Source: Bradyrhizobium sediminis (GTDB lineage Bacteria > Pseudomonadota > Alphaproteobacteria > Rhizobiales > Xanthobacteraceae). From it: DNA of 64,000 bases. The notes beneath the pieces were generated by a model. The model ran no database searches. It was not told the DNA's origin and saw only the letters and a program-made list of their open reading frames with translations. Shown here piece by piece: positions 9,124 to 17,699 of this stretch. The position numbers were made by a program, and so were the translations under genes. Location of the stretch: assembly GCF_018736085.1 (NCBI RefSeq), contig NZ_CP076134.1, positions 930,001 to 994,000 of the forward strand. Direction: 5' to 3'. Every line of letters begins with the position of its first letter. Positions within the stretch are counted from its first letter, which is position 1.

Positions 9124-9151
9124 TTGTCGCACGCTTCGGTTGCGCTAGGAT
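9124..9151 (+). promoter_or_regulatory. Candidate sigma-70 promoter for the secreted protein gene
   Basis: TTGTCG (9124-9129) and TAGGAT (9146-9151) are separated by 16 bases, about 39 bases before the ATG at 9190. The match is moderate and is inferred by eye only. Confidence 0.35.
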
Positions 9152-9189
9152 GGGGGCCTCAAGGATTTGCCATGCCCAGGGAGACAAGA

Positions 9190-9675
9190 ATGAGCTTTCA
9201 AGTCAAATTATTCTCGGCCGTTGCGGTAACGGCGTTGACGGCGTTCGCGGCGACATCGTCGGCGCAAGCCCTGACCGCGCAGGAATGCAGCGCGAAATAC
9301 CAGGCCGCCAAGACCGCCGGCACGCTCGACGGCCAGAAGTGGAACGACTTCCGCAAGGCGCAGTGCGGTGCGGACGCCACCGCGGCGCCGGCCGCCGCGC
9401 CCGCTACGCCCGCCGCGCCGAAAGAGGCGGCCGCCAAGCCGAAGAAGGACGCCGCGGCTGCCGCAACGCCGGCGGCGCCGGCCGGCCCAGCGGTGTTCCC
9501 ATCCGCGGTCGATCCGAAATATTCCAAGGAAACCGCCGGGAAGGCGCGGATGCACACCTGCGTCGACCAGTACAACGCCAACAAGGCCGCCAACGCCAAT
9601 GGCGGCCTGAAATGGATCCAGAAGGGCGGCGGCTATTACAGCGAGTGCACCAAGAAACTGAAGGGCTCGGCGTAG
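9190..9675 (+). CDS. Secreted Ala/Pro-rich hypothetical protein
   Basis: A 161-residue protein with a Sec signal peptide (residues 1-26, cleavage after SSAQA). Two small cysteine-containing modules flank an Ala/Pro/Lys-rich linker (about residues 62-100): TAQECSAKYQAAKTAG with RKAQCGAD, and HTCVDQYNANKAAN with YYSECTKKLKG. Four cysteines in two pairs suggest disulfides formed in the periplasm. The modules resemble each other (Cys, Tyr, then K-A-A/AGT), suggesting duplication. The ATG at 9190 has AGGGAG just upstream. Proteins of this kind are common in Bradyrhizobium and have no known function. Confidence 0.8.
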   Translation: MSFQVKLFSAVAVTALTAFAATSSAQALTAQECSAKYQAAKTAGTLDGQKWNDFRKAQCGADATAAPAAAPATPAAPKEAAAKPKKDAAAAATPAAPAGPAVFPSAVDPKYSKETAGKARMHTCVDQYNANKAANANGGLKWIQKGGGYYSECTKKLKGSA

Positions 9676-9693
9676 GCGCCTTTTGCCCGGCAG

Positions 9694-9716
9694 CGCGGCC
9701 GGTTCAACCGGCCGCG
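9694..9716 (+). terminator. Hairpin terminator after the secreted protein gene
   Basis: A perfect 9-bp stem CGCGGCCGG/CCGGCCGCG with loop TTCAA lies 19 bases after the stop. It is followed by a weak T-containing tail (TTGCAGTTT). Confidence 0.6.
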
Positions 9717-9798
9717 TTGCAGTTTCCATGCTGCCAGCGTAGGAGTTTGGAGAAATTTCTTCCAGGAATCACGCCGTGCGAGCGAGGTTGCGAGCGTA

Positions 9799-10578
9799 AT
9801 GATCTCGGTGATGCAGGGCGTGCTGGGACTGGCGTCGGGAGCGCTGGTCGGATTTTCGCTCGGCCTGGTCGGCGGCGGCGGATCGATCCTCGCGGTGCCG
9901 CTGATGGTCTATGTGGTCGGCGTGCCCAATCCCCATGTGGCGATCGGCACCAGCGCCATCGCGGTGGCCGCCAATGCCGCGGTCAATCTGTCGAACCATG
10001 CGCGCGGCGGCACCGTCTTGTGGCCGTGCGCGCTGACCTTCGCGGCGGCGGGAATCGTCGGCGCGCTCGCCGGCTCGATCCTCGGCAAGATGATGGATGG
10101 CCAGAAGCTGCTGGCGCTGTTCGCGCTGTTGATGCTGGTGATCGCCGCATTGATGCTGAAGACGCGAGCGCGGGTCGGCCTGCCCGGCGTGCAGATGAGC
10201 TGGACCAACACGCCGGCCATTGTCGGCCTCGGTCTGGCGACCGGGACGCTGTCCGGCTTTTTCGGCATCGGCGGCGGGTTCCTGATCGTGCCGGCGCTGA
10301 TGCTGGCGACGGGCATGCCGATCATGAACGCGATCTCCTCATCGCTGGTCGCCGTGACCGCGTTCGGCCTGACGACGGCGGCCAGCTACGCCTGGTCCGG
10401 GTTGATCTCGTGGGGGCTCGCCGGGCTGTTCATCGCCGGCGGCATCGCCGGCGGATTGATCGGCACCCGTTTGGCGCAGCTGCTGGCAGCGCGGCGCGGC
10501 GCACTTAATCTGGTGTTTGCCGCTGTCATTATTGCAGTGGCGCTCTATATGTTGGCGCGCAGCACGTATTTTTCCTGA
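9799..10578 (+). CDS. TauE/SafE (TSUP) family sulfite/sulfur-compound exporter
   Basis: A 259-residue membrane protein with about eight helices and the typical two-fold repeat. The first half has GLVGGGGSILAVPL and the second GFFGIGGGFLIVPALM; both match the glycine-rich TSUP signature. The family exports sulfite, sulfonates or related sulfur compounds. The substrate cannot be told from sequence. The Tat-exported DsbA-like gene follows 36 bases downstream on the same strand. Confidence 0.9.
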   Translation: MISVMQGVLGLASGALVGFSLGLVGGGGSILAVPLMVYVVGVPNPHVAIGTSAIAVAANAAVNLSNHARGGTVLWPCALTFAAAGIVGALAGSILGKMMDGQKLLALFALLMLVIAALMLKTRARVGLPGVQMSWTNTPAIVGLGLATGTLSGFFGIGGGFLIVPALMLATGMPIMNAISSSLVAVTAFGLTTAASYAWSGLISWGLAGLFIAGGIAGGLIGTRLAQLLAARRGALNLVFAAVIIAVALYMLARSTYFS

Positions 10579-10614
10579 ACGCAGAAGATGCCGCGCGCCG
10601 GCCGGGAGACCACA

Positions 10615-11295
10615 ATGACAAAATCGATCGAGCCGGACCGGTTGTTTCGGCCGCTTACCCGGCGCCGAACGCTTGGCGCGCTCGGGGCGGGCGCGCTACT
10701 GCTCGGTCTCGACATCGCGCCAGGCTCGGCAGCCGCCCAGAACGGCGGCGAAAAGGTGCTGACCGAAGCGCTGGTGCTGCGCGATCCGGACATTCCTGTG
10801 GCCGGCAATCCCGATGGCGACATCACGATCGTCGAATATTTCGATTTCAATTGCCCCTACTGCCGCAAGCTCGCGCCCGAGCTGCGGCAGGTGGTGCAGG
10901 ACGACGGCAAGGTCCGCCTGGTGTTCAAGGACTGGCCGATCCTCGGCGAGGTCTCGGTGCTCGCCTCGCGAATGGCGCTGGCCAGCAAATACCAGGACAA
11001 ATTCATACAGGCGCATGAAGCGCTGATCGGCGTCTCCTCGAAGCTGACCGCGCCGCGGGTTCGCGAACTGCTCGCCGGCGCGGGCATCGACCTCGACCGC
11101 CTCGACCGCGACCTCGCCGCCAATGCCAAGGCGATCGACGCGATCATCGCCCGCAATGGCGAACAGGCGGAGGCGTTCGGCTTCAAGGGCACGCCGGCCT
11201 TCATCATCGGCAAATTCCGGGTGCCGGGCGTCCTGACCATGGCGCAGTTCGATCAGGCCATCGCCGATGCGCGCAAGGCGGCGAAGAAGAAGTAG
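10615..11295 (+). CDS. DsbA family thiol:disulfide oxidoreductase, Tat-exported
   Basis: A 226-residue protein. The N terminus has a twin-arginine signal (TRRRTLGALGAGALLLG), then a thioredoxin fold with active site CPYC (FDFNCPYCRKL) and a cis-Pro region GTPAFIIG near residue 190. This is the Com1/DsbA-like DSBA group, acting on cysteines of periplasmic proteins. The ATG at 10615 follows GGGAGA; an in-frame ATG at 10588 would precede the Tat motif without a ribosome site. DsbB lies 3 kb upstream and may reoxidise it (inference). Confidence 0.9.
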   Translation: MTKSIEPDRLFRPLTRRRTLGALGAGALLLGLDIAPGSAAAQNGGEKVLTEALVLRDPDIPVAGNPDGDITIVEYFDFNCPYCRKLAPELRQVVQDDGKVRLVFKDWPILGEVSVLASRMALASKYQDKFIQAHEALIGVSSKLTAPRVRELLAGAGIDLDRLDRDLAANAKAIDAIIARNGEQAEAFGFKGTPAFIIGKFRVPGVLTMAQFDQAIADARKAAKKK

Positions 11296-11309
11296 CATCG
11301 CAACGATAA

Positions 11310-11336
11310 GGCGCCCCCGTCGAGGACGAGGGCGCC
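11310..11336 (+). terminator. Hairpin terminator between the DsbA-like gene and the 68-aa protein gene
   Basis: The stem GGCGCCCCCGTC / GACGAGGGCGCC (one mismatch, loop GAG) lies 15 bases after the stop and ends in CGGCTTTCG. It sits between converging genes and could act in both directions. Confidence 0.6.
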
Positions 11337-11362
11337 CGGCTTTCGCGGATATGTCAGGGCGA

Positions 11363-11569
11363 TTACTTCGACGACAGCTTGGTCCAGTCGTCGTGCGCGC
11401 GCCGCTTCAGCAGATTCCATTCGCTCGCCGCGACGTCCCAGTTGACGATGGTGCGATTGGCCGATGCCGCCTGGCCGTTCGCGACCGTCGAGGTCGATTG
11501 CGAATCGTAGATGTAGACGCCGCCGACCAGCAGCAGCGCCCCCAAAATCATTCCCAAGAAAATGCGCAT
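11363..11569 (-). CDS. Small membrane-anchored hypothetical protein
   Basis: A 68-residue protein with one N-terminal membrane segment (MRIFLGMILGALLLVGGVYI) and a short polar tail containing a conserved-looking NWDVAASEW motif. A purine-rich GGAGG site precedes the ATG. It is probably an inner-membrane anchored or secreted protein; the function is unknown. It lies between two converging or co-oriented genes and has its own spacing of about 80 bases from the esterase gene. Confidence 0.7.
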   Translation of the reverse strand: MRIFLGMILGALLLVGGVYIYDSQSTSTVANGQAASANRTIVNWDVAASEWNLLKRRAHDDWTKLSSK

Positions 11570-11647
11570 GGCAACCTCCGATGAAAAGCAACAACGTTGC
11601 CGGGGTGGAAAGGTTCCCTGCCCAGCGCGATCCCTCGCGTGACCGGA

Positions 11648-12760
11648 TCACGGAATGGTTACGGCAGGCGGCCGTTCGCCGCCGCGCAGCCAGTCCAGCA
11701 TCGGCGCGTTCATCTCGCGCGGATAGGTGTGGCTGAGATCGTCGAGCTCGCGATAGGTGACGTCGGCGCCGGCTGCCGATAATAGCTGGTGCGTCTGCCG
11801 CGCCACCTGCACCGGGAACATCCAGTCGAGCCGGCCATGCACGAGATAGATCGGCAGGCCGCGCAATCGCTCCGCGTCGGCCATTTCCGCCATCAGCGGG
11901 TGGAAGGTGGCGGAGACCGGGGCGAGGTGGGTGAAGGGAGAAGTGCTCTGCAGTCCGCTCACATAGCAGAACGTGCCGCCGTCGCTCATCCCGGTCAGCA
12001 GCATGCGATCGGGATCGATGTTCCAGCGCGCCCGCACCGCATCGAGAATGCGCAGGAGATTCGGCGTGTCGGTGTCCTCTCCCATCAGTGCCCAGGTATT
12101 CTTGTTCGAAGTGCTGCCGGTCGCGGTGGGCGCGATCACGATGGCGCCACGGCTGCGCGCATCGCGCAGCCAGCTCCACAAAAACCCGCGCCCGTTGCCG
12201 CTGCCGCCATGCAGCGCCATCACCAGCGGCCAGGCGCGGTCGGGCGTATAGTATTCCGGCACGTAGAGCGAGAAGCCGCCGCAGCTGCCGGGTTCGTTGT
12301 GATCGTGCAGGATGCCGGTATCCTCGTTGGCCGGCCCGGCGAGGCGCGCCAGCAGGCCGGCGTCGTCGCGCAAAGCCGGATCGAGGAAGAAGCTGCTCAC
12401 CGGCGGCAGTTTGGCGGCAAGCGGGTACAGCGCCTCCTGCGCGCGCGGGGCATAGCGCAGCGCGCGAAATACAGCGACGAGATCGCCATTGCCGTTCTGT
12501 ACCGCGCGCAATCCCATAAACGCCGCCAGCGCCGCGTCGCTCGCCGCTTCGAGCGAGGTCCGTATCCCGGAAAATTCCTCCGGCCACTCCGCGAGCCGCG
12601 GACGGACAGCCCGCAGCGCCTGATCCGGGGAGCCAGCGGCTTCCATGACCCGATCGAAATCCGGCGGGTTCAGGTGGCGTGCGATGAAGGCGAGCGATTC
12701 CAGCGATTGCAGCAATGGCGGCAGCACGGCCGCGATGTCGTCCACCACCGCCTCGCTCAT
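11648..12760 (-). CDS. Alpha/beta hydrolase, phospholipase/carboxylesterase or PHB-depolymerase-like
   Basis: A 370-residue protein without a signal peptide. About 150 N-terminal helical residues precede the hydrolase domain. The oxyanion region is ALHGGSGNGRG, the nucleophile elbow is GMSDGG (Ser), the acid is in HGRLDWMFPV and the catalytic His in DLSHTYPRE. The LDW-HG arrangement recalls serine esterases of the PHB depolymerase/feruloyl esterase group. The N-terminal extension is unusual for a plain esterase and matches nothing I recognise. The natural substrate is unknown. Confidence 0.82.
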   Translation of the reverse strand: MSEAVVDDIAAVLPPLLQSLESLAFIARHLNPPDFDRVMEAAGSPDQALRAVRPRLAEWPEEFSGIRTSLEAASDAALAAFMGLRAVQNGNGDLVAVFRALRYAPRAQEALYPLAAKLPPVSSFFLDPALRDDAGLLARLAGPANEDTGILHDHNEPGSCGGFSLYVPEYYTPDRAWPLVMALHGGSGNGRGFLWSWLRDARSRGAIVIAPTATGSTSNKNTWALMGEDTDTPNLLRILDAVRARWNIDPDRMLLTGMSDGGTFCYVSGLQSTSPFTHLAPVSATFHPLMAEMADAERLRGLPIYLVHGRLDWMFPVQVARQTHQLLSAAGADVTYRELDDLSHTYPREMNAPMLDWLRGGERPPAVTIP

Positions 12761-12836
12761 CGCGCGTTCCCCATTTCCTGCTGATTTCAGAGCGCGCGCC
12801 GACGCAAAAGCCGGATTCCGGGCCTGCCGATCGGCC

Positions 12837-13808
12837 CTAATGCAACCGCGGCGCCTTCAGCAGCTTCGCGCGATCGGTCGAGGTCAGCACCACGTCGAAG
12901 GTGACGCCTTCATGATAGACGGTCAGCGGCACGTCGACGCCGGCGGATCCGAGCGACCACAGTTTCCGGTAGAATCCGGTCTGGCTGGAGATATTTTCGC
13001 CCTTCACGGCCAGAATGACATCGCCGGCCTTGAGTTCGGCGCGCCCCGCCGGCCCCTTGCCGGCGATGCCGACCACCACGACCCTGTTGTCGATTTCGGT
13101 GGTGTACATGCCAAGCCATGGCCGCGCCGGCCGGTTGACGCGGCCGAATTTCCGGATGTCTTCGAGCACCGGCTTGAGCAGATCGATCGGCACGATCATG
13201 TTGACATGCTCGGCCTTGCCGTCGCGCTCGCGCTCGAGCTGCAGCGAACCGATGCCGATCAACTCGCCGTGCGAGGAGATCAGTCCGGTGCCGCCCCAGT
13301 TCGGATGGGCGGGGTAGGTGAAGATCGCCTCGTCCAGCAGATATTCCCAGTAACCGGCGAACTCCTGCTTGGCGACGATGTGGCTGGCGACCGACCGCGT
13401 GCGTCCGCCGGCGCCGCCGACCACGACGCGGTCGCCGATCTGGGCAGCGCTGGAAGAACCGAGCGGCAGCGGATCGAGGTCGATGCGGCCGAGCGCCTGG
13501 ACCAGGCCGAAGCCGGTCTCGGAATCGAAGCCGAGGGCGTGGCCTTCCACCACGCGGCCGTCGCCGAGGTGCAGCCAGACGGTTTCGGCTTCGGTGATCA
13601 GGTAGCCGATGGTCAGCACCAGTCCGTCGTCGATCAGGACGCCGTTGCCGGCGCGCTCGGTGCCCAGCGTGTCCGCGCTGAAGGCATCGGCCGGGATGAT
13701 CGAATGCAGGCCGACCACTGACGAAAGCGCGCGGTCGAGATCGAAGCCGTAGTCGCCGGGGCGAGGCTGGTTCGCGGGCGGCACTTTCCATTCAGTCATT
13801 GAGGGCAT
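12837..13808 (-). CDS. DegP/HtrA-like trypsin-fold protein with PDZ domain, predicted inactive
   Basis: A 323-residue protein: trypsin-like domain (about 30-220) and one PDZ domain (about 230-320; RAELKAGDVILAVKGE). The framework matches DegP (GNGVLIDDGLVLT, GDRVVVGG, GELIGIGS), but the three catalytic positions differ. The histidine site reads TIGYLI (Tyr69), the aspartate site DSETGFGL (Gly99), and the serine loop NWGGTG (170-175) instead of GNSGG. There is no signal peptide, so it is probably cytoplasmic. The ATG at 13808 has AGGAG eight bases upstream; the frame stays open to 14030 but that extension has no family similarity. Likely a peptide-binding or chaperone-like pseudoprotease (inference). 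Confidence 0.85.
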   Translation of the reverse strand: MPSMTEWKVPPANQPRPGDYGFDLDRALSSVVGLHSIIPADAFSADTLGTERAGNGVLIDDGLVLTIGYLITEAETVWLHLGDGRVVEGHALGFDSETGFGLVQALGRIDLDPLPLGSSSAAQIGDRVVVGGAGGRTRSVASHIVAKQEFAGYWEYLLDEAIFTYPAHPNWGGTGLISSHGELIGIGSLQLERERDGKAEHVNMIVPIDLLKPVLEDIRKFGRVNRPARPWLGMYTTEIDNRVVVVGIAGKGPAGRAELKAGDVILAVKGENISSQTGFYRKLWSLGSAGVDVPLTVYHEGVTFDVVLTSTDRAKLLKAPRLH

Positions 13809-14042
13809 GGAGATCTCCTGGCCAACCGGGCGGGCGCGAGGTGCGCGCGAAACCAGTGACAATCTATGTCGCAAACGGCCGTCATGAAAGTGTCGTGACG
13901 GGACTGAATACCGGCTGCGAATGGGAGCCGGCTTCTCGATCGCGATGTCCCGGAACCGGAACACGCGCTGGAAACGGGTCACATGGCGGTCGCGGGCACT
14001 GAAGTTCTGCGGGTTTGCCTTGCTGTGCATGGCCGTCGCCGG

Positions 14043-15596
14043 TCAATCGCCAGGTAGAATCGAGCCAGTCATGCGCACCTGGGCCTCCCTGGTCTGTTTG
14101 CGCGAGGGCAGAATCCGGAATGCGCGGCCCTCTTTCAGCCATGCCGCGCGCTCGTCGCGCAACATCGTACGGCGGACCTTGCCTGAATCGTCGCGCGGCC
14201 CGACGCCGACGATTTCAAAACTTTCCGGATGCTTGTAGCGGCTGAGCCGGTCGGCCAGGAAACCGCCCATCCCGCCGACGACGGCTGTGGCGTCGGCAGC
14301 CTCGGTCAGTTCGAGGATGGCGTGAATCCGTTGTCCGAGTTCGGGGTCCGGCAGGCCGACCACGACGCAGGAGCGCACGTCGGGATGCGCCGTCACCGCG
14401 GCCTCGACCTCGGCCGGGTAGATATTGGCGCCGCCGCGCAGGATCATGTCGGCGAGCCGGTCGCCGAGATAGAGGTAGCCCTCGGCATCGAGCCGGCCGA
14501 TGTCGCCGAGCGATTCCCAGCCGTCGGAGCGGCGCTTCGGCTCGGCGCCGAGATAGTGATAGGTGCTGCCGGGGCCGTCGTTGGGGAGGAAATAGATTTC
14601 GCCGGTTTCGCCCGGCGCGACATCGTTGCCGTCCTCGCCGATGATGCGCAAGCGAGCCGTTTCGCCGATCTTGCCGACCGAGCCCTTGTGCGCGAGCCAC
14701 TCGACGCCGGAAATGATGGTGGCGCCCTGCCGCTCGGTGCCGCCATAGAGTTCAAAGATTCGTTCCGGGCCGAGCCACTCGATCCACTTCTCCTTGAGCC
14801 ACGGCGGCATCGGCGCCGCCATGTGAAACACCACCTGCAGGCTCGACACGTCATGGGCGTTGCGGACCTCCTCGGGCAGCGCCCAGATCCGATGCATCAT
14901 GGTCGGCACGAAGTTGACCCACTGCACGCGGTTGGCGGCGATCAGGCGCAGCGTCTCCTCGGCATGGAATTTCACCATGCCGGTGAGGCTTCCGCCGGCG
15001 AACAGCGCGGTATGCGACACGATGAAGGGGGCGTTGTGATAGAGCGGGCCGGGATTGAGCAGCGACACGCCCTTCGGGATTCCGAGGATCTGTTCTGCAT
15101 CGGGATCGACCACAGCAGGCTGATGGTCGAGGATCACCTTGGGCCGTCCGGTCGAACCGCCAGAGGTCATCGCCTTCCAGTAGCGCGCCACCGGGCTGTT
15201 GACCGGCTCGTCCGACATGCCTTCCGGCACGAAATCGGCCGGCAGGCGATTTGGCGCATTCCAGTCGGTCTCGCCGCCGACCACCAACGAGGGTTTCAGA
15301 ATCTCCAGCACCGCGGCGGCCTCGCCGCGCGGCAGCCGCCACGACAGCGACGTCGGCGTCGCGCCACACTTCCACACCGAAAAACTGGTCTCGAAGAAGG
15401 TATTGCCGTTGGGGAGCCCGATGGCGACGAAATCGCCTGGCTTGACGCCTTTGGCGGCAAAGGCGCGGGCGCGCCGGTTGGCGCCGCGTTCGAGCTGTTC
15501 CCAGGTCAGCGTGTCCTTGCCATGGCTGACCGCGACCGTATCCTTCGGTTTGCGTTCGGCATACCAGCGCGGCACGTCGGCGATGGGAATCAGCAT
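14043..15596 (-). CDS. AMP-dependent acyl-CoA synthetase/ligase
   Basis: A 517-residue ANL-superfamily enzyme. The phosphate-binding loop is TSGGSTGRPKVIL, motif A5 is ELYGGTERQG, motif A7 is YLYLGDRLADMIL, and the C-terminal lysine is in DDSGKVRRTML. It activates a carboxylic acid to the acyl-AMP and then to the CoA thioester; the acid is not predictable but the sequence resembles ligases for cyclic or steroid-like acids. It stands alone between the pseudoprotease and the HNH gene. A second, different ligase is encoded at 20895-22421. Confidence 0.9.
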   Translation of the reverse strand: MLIPIADVPRWYAERKPKDTVAVSHGKDTLTWEQLERGANRRARAFAAKGVKPGDFVAIGLPNGNTFFETSFSVWKCGATPTSLSWRLPRGEAAAVLEILKPSLVVGGETDWNAPNRLPADFVPEGMSDEPVNSPVARYWKAMTSGGSTGRPKVILDHQPAVVDPDAEQILGIPKGVSLLNPGPLYHNAPFIVSHTALFAGGSLTGMVKFHAEETLRLIAANRVQWVNFVPTMMHRIWALPEEVRNAHDVSSLQVVFHMAAPMPPWLKEKWIEWLGPERIFELYGGTERQGATIISGVEWLAHKGSVGKIGETARLRIIGEDGNDVAPGETGEIYFLPNDGPGSTYHYLGAEPKRRSDGWESLGDIGRLDAEGYLYLGDRLADMILRGGANIYPAEVEAAVTAHPDVRSCVVVGLPDPELGQRIHAILELTEAADATAVVGGMGGFLADRLSRYKHPESFEIVGVGPRDDSGKVRRTMLRDERAAWLKEGRAFRILPSRKQTREAQVRMTGSILPGD

Positions 15597-15757
15597 GTGG
15601 GTCCTCCGTTATCCGGCTTTTGTGGATGCCGTTTATTTACAGCGAACGAGGGCGCGGGCCGTACCCGGCCACGCTCTGCTCAGCAACGAAGGATGTTGTG
15701 ACTGAAGAAAACCGCGGCGTCCATATGGGCGCCGGCGCGAGCAACGCCGCCTGGAAA

Positions 15758-16315
15758 TTACGGATCGAGCTCGGTGTCCCAATACAAATAGTCCAGCCAG
15801 CTGTCGTGCAGATAGTTCGGCGGGAACAGCCGGCCGTTGCGGTGCAGCTGATGAACCGTCGGCGCGAACGGCGCCTGTCTCGGAAACATCCGCGCCTGCT
15901 GCGGCGTCAGGTTGCCCTTGCGCAGATTGCAGGGCGAGCAGGCGGCGACCACGTTTTCCCAGGTGGTCTGGCCGCCCTTGGAGCGCGGGATGATGTGATC
16001 GAAGGTCAGATCCTCCGGCGCCGCACAATACTGGCAGACGAAGCGGTCGCGCAGGAACACGTTGAACCGGGTGAAGGCGGGGTGGGTGGTCGGCTTGACG
16101 AAGGATTTCAGCGACACCACGCTCGGCAGCTGGATCTCGAAGGAGGGGCTGCGCACCGCGCGGTCGTAGTGCTCGACGATGTTGACGCGGTCGAGGAACA
16201 CCGCCTTGATCGCGTCCTGCCACGACCAGAGCGACAACGGATAGTAACTGAGCGGGCGGAAGTCCGCGTTCAGCACCAGTACCGGCCAACCGCCTTGTGA
16301 GACATGTGCGTTCAA
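15758..16315 (-). CDS. HNH endonuclease family protein
   Basis: A 185-residue protein with an HNH fold near residues 90-135: zinc-ribbon CQYC, catalytic segment FDHIIPRSKGG, the Asn in WENVV, and second zinc pair CSPCN. The N-terminal half (VLNADFRPLSYYPLS; AIKAVFLDRV) is the typical extension of the chromosomal HNH proteins found widely in alphaproteobacteria, outside phage or restriction loci. It should be a metal-dependent DNA nuclease; the cellular role is unknown. It has no neighbouring methylase or recombinase. Confidence 0.9.
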   Translation of the reverse strand: MNAHVSQGGWPVLVLNADFRPLSYYPLSLWSWQDAIKAVFLDRVNIVEHYDRAVRSPSFEIQLPSVVSLKSFVKPTTHPAFTRFNVFLRDRFVCQYCAAPEDLTFDHIIPRSKGGQTTWENVVAACSPCNLRKGNLTPQQARMFPRQAPFAPTVHQLHRNGRLFPPNYLHDSWLDYLYWDTELDP

Positions 16316-16592
16316 GAAACGCTCCTGACCCCCATATTAGCTGCGAAGCAGCATGCGTTGACATACTACAGGCAGCGTGACGGGATTGTGAAGAGCATTG
16401 AGGGCCTTATCCAGCGGGGGGAACCCGCTGGCGGCAGCATCCGGACGCGTCAGAAACCGCGGGAAGGCCGCACGGGTAGGCTGCTGACGCCAGCGGTCGC
16501 CATTGCCGGTTTCGCGTCGCCAGATGCGACCGATTCTCGGCCAGCCTGTCGTCATCGGCGGCGTCGGCTCCCCGCGATGGCGGAATAATGCG

Positions 16593-17561
16593 CTAGATCT
16601 TCTCCAGCTTCTGCAGGCAGCGCACCACGCCGACCTCCGCGGGCATCGGCGTATCCGGAAAACTGGTCTTCCAGTCGGTGACGCCGACCTCGCCGACATA
16701 GATGTCGCCTTTGGAATCCAGCGCGATGCCGTGCGGGGCGAGGAATTTGCCGGTTTCGACGCCGGGGCCATGCTCGCCGCCGAGCCGCGCGATGCGTTTG
16801 CCGTTGGAGTCGACGATGGAGAGGCGGGGACCGAGATTGGGCACCTTGCGGTTGACCGCCATGCCGGGGCCGAGTTCGCCGATGATGAAATTGGGCTGCT
16901 TGCTGCCGCAAGCGCACAGCGCGCAAGGGCGGTGCAGGTTGTTCCACTGCGTCTCATATCTGCCGTTGCCGTCGAACACCTGGACGCGGTGGTTCTCGCG
17001 GTCGGCGACATAGACGAAGCCGTCGGCGTCGGTGACGATGTTGTGGACGATGTTGAACTGGCCAGGATCGGTGCCGGGCTCGCCCCAGGTCTTCAGCAGC
17101 CTGCCGTCCGGCGTGAACTTGTGGACGCAGGCGTTGCCGTAACCGTCCGAGACATAGATCTCGCCCTTCGGCGACAGCGCGGTGTGGGTGCAGCGGTGGA
17201 ACGGTTCGCCGCTCATGAACGGCGCCGGCTTGTGGGGAATGCCGATGGTCAGCAGCACCTTGCCGTCGGTGGAGCACTTGCGCACGGTGTGGTCGCCGTC
17301 ATCGGTGCAATAGAGATTGTCCTCAGTGTCGATGTGCAGGCCATGCGCGCGGTTGAACAGGCCTTCGCCCCAGCTCCTGATGAAATTGCCTTCGCGGTCG
17401 AGCACCACCATCGGATGGGCGCCGCGGTTGAAGACGTAGATGCGGTCCTTGCTGTCGACCGCGACCGAAGCGACGTCGGTCAGGCTCCAGCCCGCCGGCA
17501 GCTTCGCCCAGTTCTCCACCACGCGGTAGCGATGCTCGCCCGAGCCGAGAATGGTCGGCAT
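16593..17561 (-). CDS. NHL-repeat beta-propeller protein (amidating-lyase-like)
   Basis: A 322-residue protein with no signal peptide and about six NHL/YVTN-like repeats (DRIYVFNRG; DNLYCTDDGDHTVRK; GEIYVSDGYGNACVHKF; GFVYVADRENHRVQVF; GDIYVGEVG). It resembles peptidyl-alpha-hydroxyglycine alpha-amidating lyase family proteins of soil bacteria, which are generally of unknown function. A compact cysteine motif PCALCACG near residues 210-217 interrupts one blade. The ATG at 17561 is preceded by GGGGGAAC. It is the last gene of the co-oriented cluster 16.6-24.7 kb. Confidence 0.83.
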   Translation of the reverse strand: MPTILGSGEHRYRVVENWAKLPAGWSLTDVASVAVDSKDRIYVFNRGAHPMVVLDREGNFIRSWGEGLFNRAHGLHIDTEDNLYCTDDGDHTVRKCSTDGKVLLTIGIPHKPAPFMSGEPFHRCTHTALSPKGEIYVSDGYGNACVHKFTPDGRLLKTWGEPGTDPGQFNIVHNIVTDADGFVYVADRENHRVQVFDGNGRYETQWNNLHRPCALCACGSKQPNFIIGELGPGMAVNRKVPNLGPRLSIVDSNGKRIARLGGEHGPGVETGKFLAPHGIALDSKGDIYVGEVGVTDWKTSFPDTPMPAEVGVVRCLQKLEKI

Positions 17562-17588
17562 GTGTGTTCCCCCAGGATTGTTCGGGTT

Positions 17589-17689
17589 GTCATTCCGGGA
17601 TGGTCCGAAGGACCAGACCTCAGATGCGCAATTGCGCATCGGGGAATCTCGAGATTCCGGGTTCTTGCTGCGCGCGCCCCGGAATGACA
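17589..17689. repeat. Palindromic repeat, CATTCCGGG family, copy 1
   Basis: The outer arms GTCATTCCGGG and CCCCGGAATGAC are inverted. They are followed inward by the small hairpin TGGTCCGAAGGACCA. The inner 44 bases (17618-17661) are the reverse complement of the inner segment in copy 2 at 55476, while both flanks keep the same orientation. Confidence 0.85.
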
Positions 17690-17699
17690 GTGAACGGAT

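Noticed and set aside
15758..16315. HNH protein as part of a defence or restriction system
   Set aside because: Its neighbours are metabolic genes and its full-length pattern is that of a widespread chromosomal HNH family.
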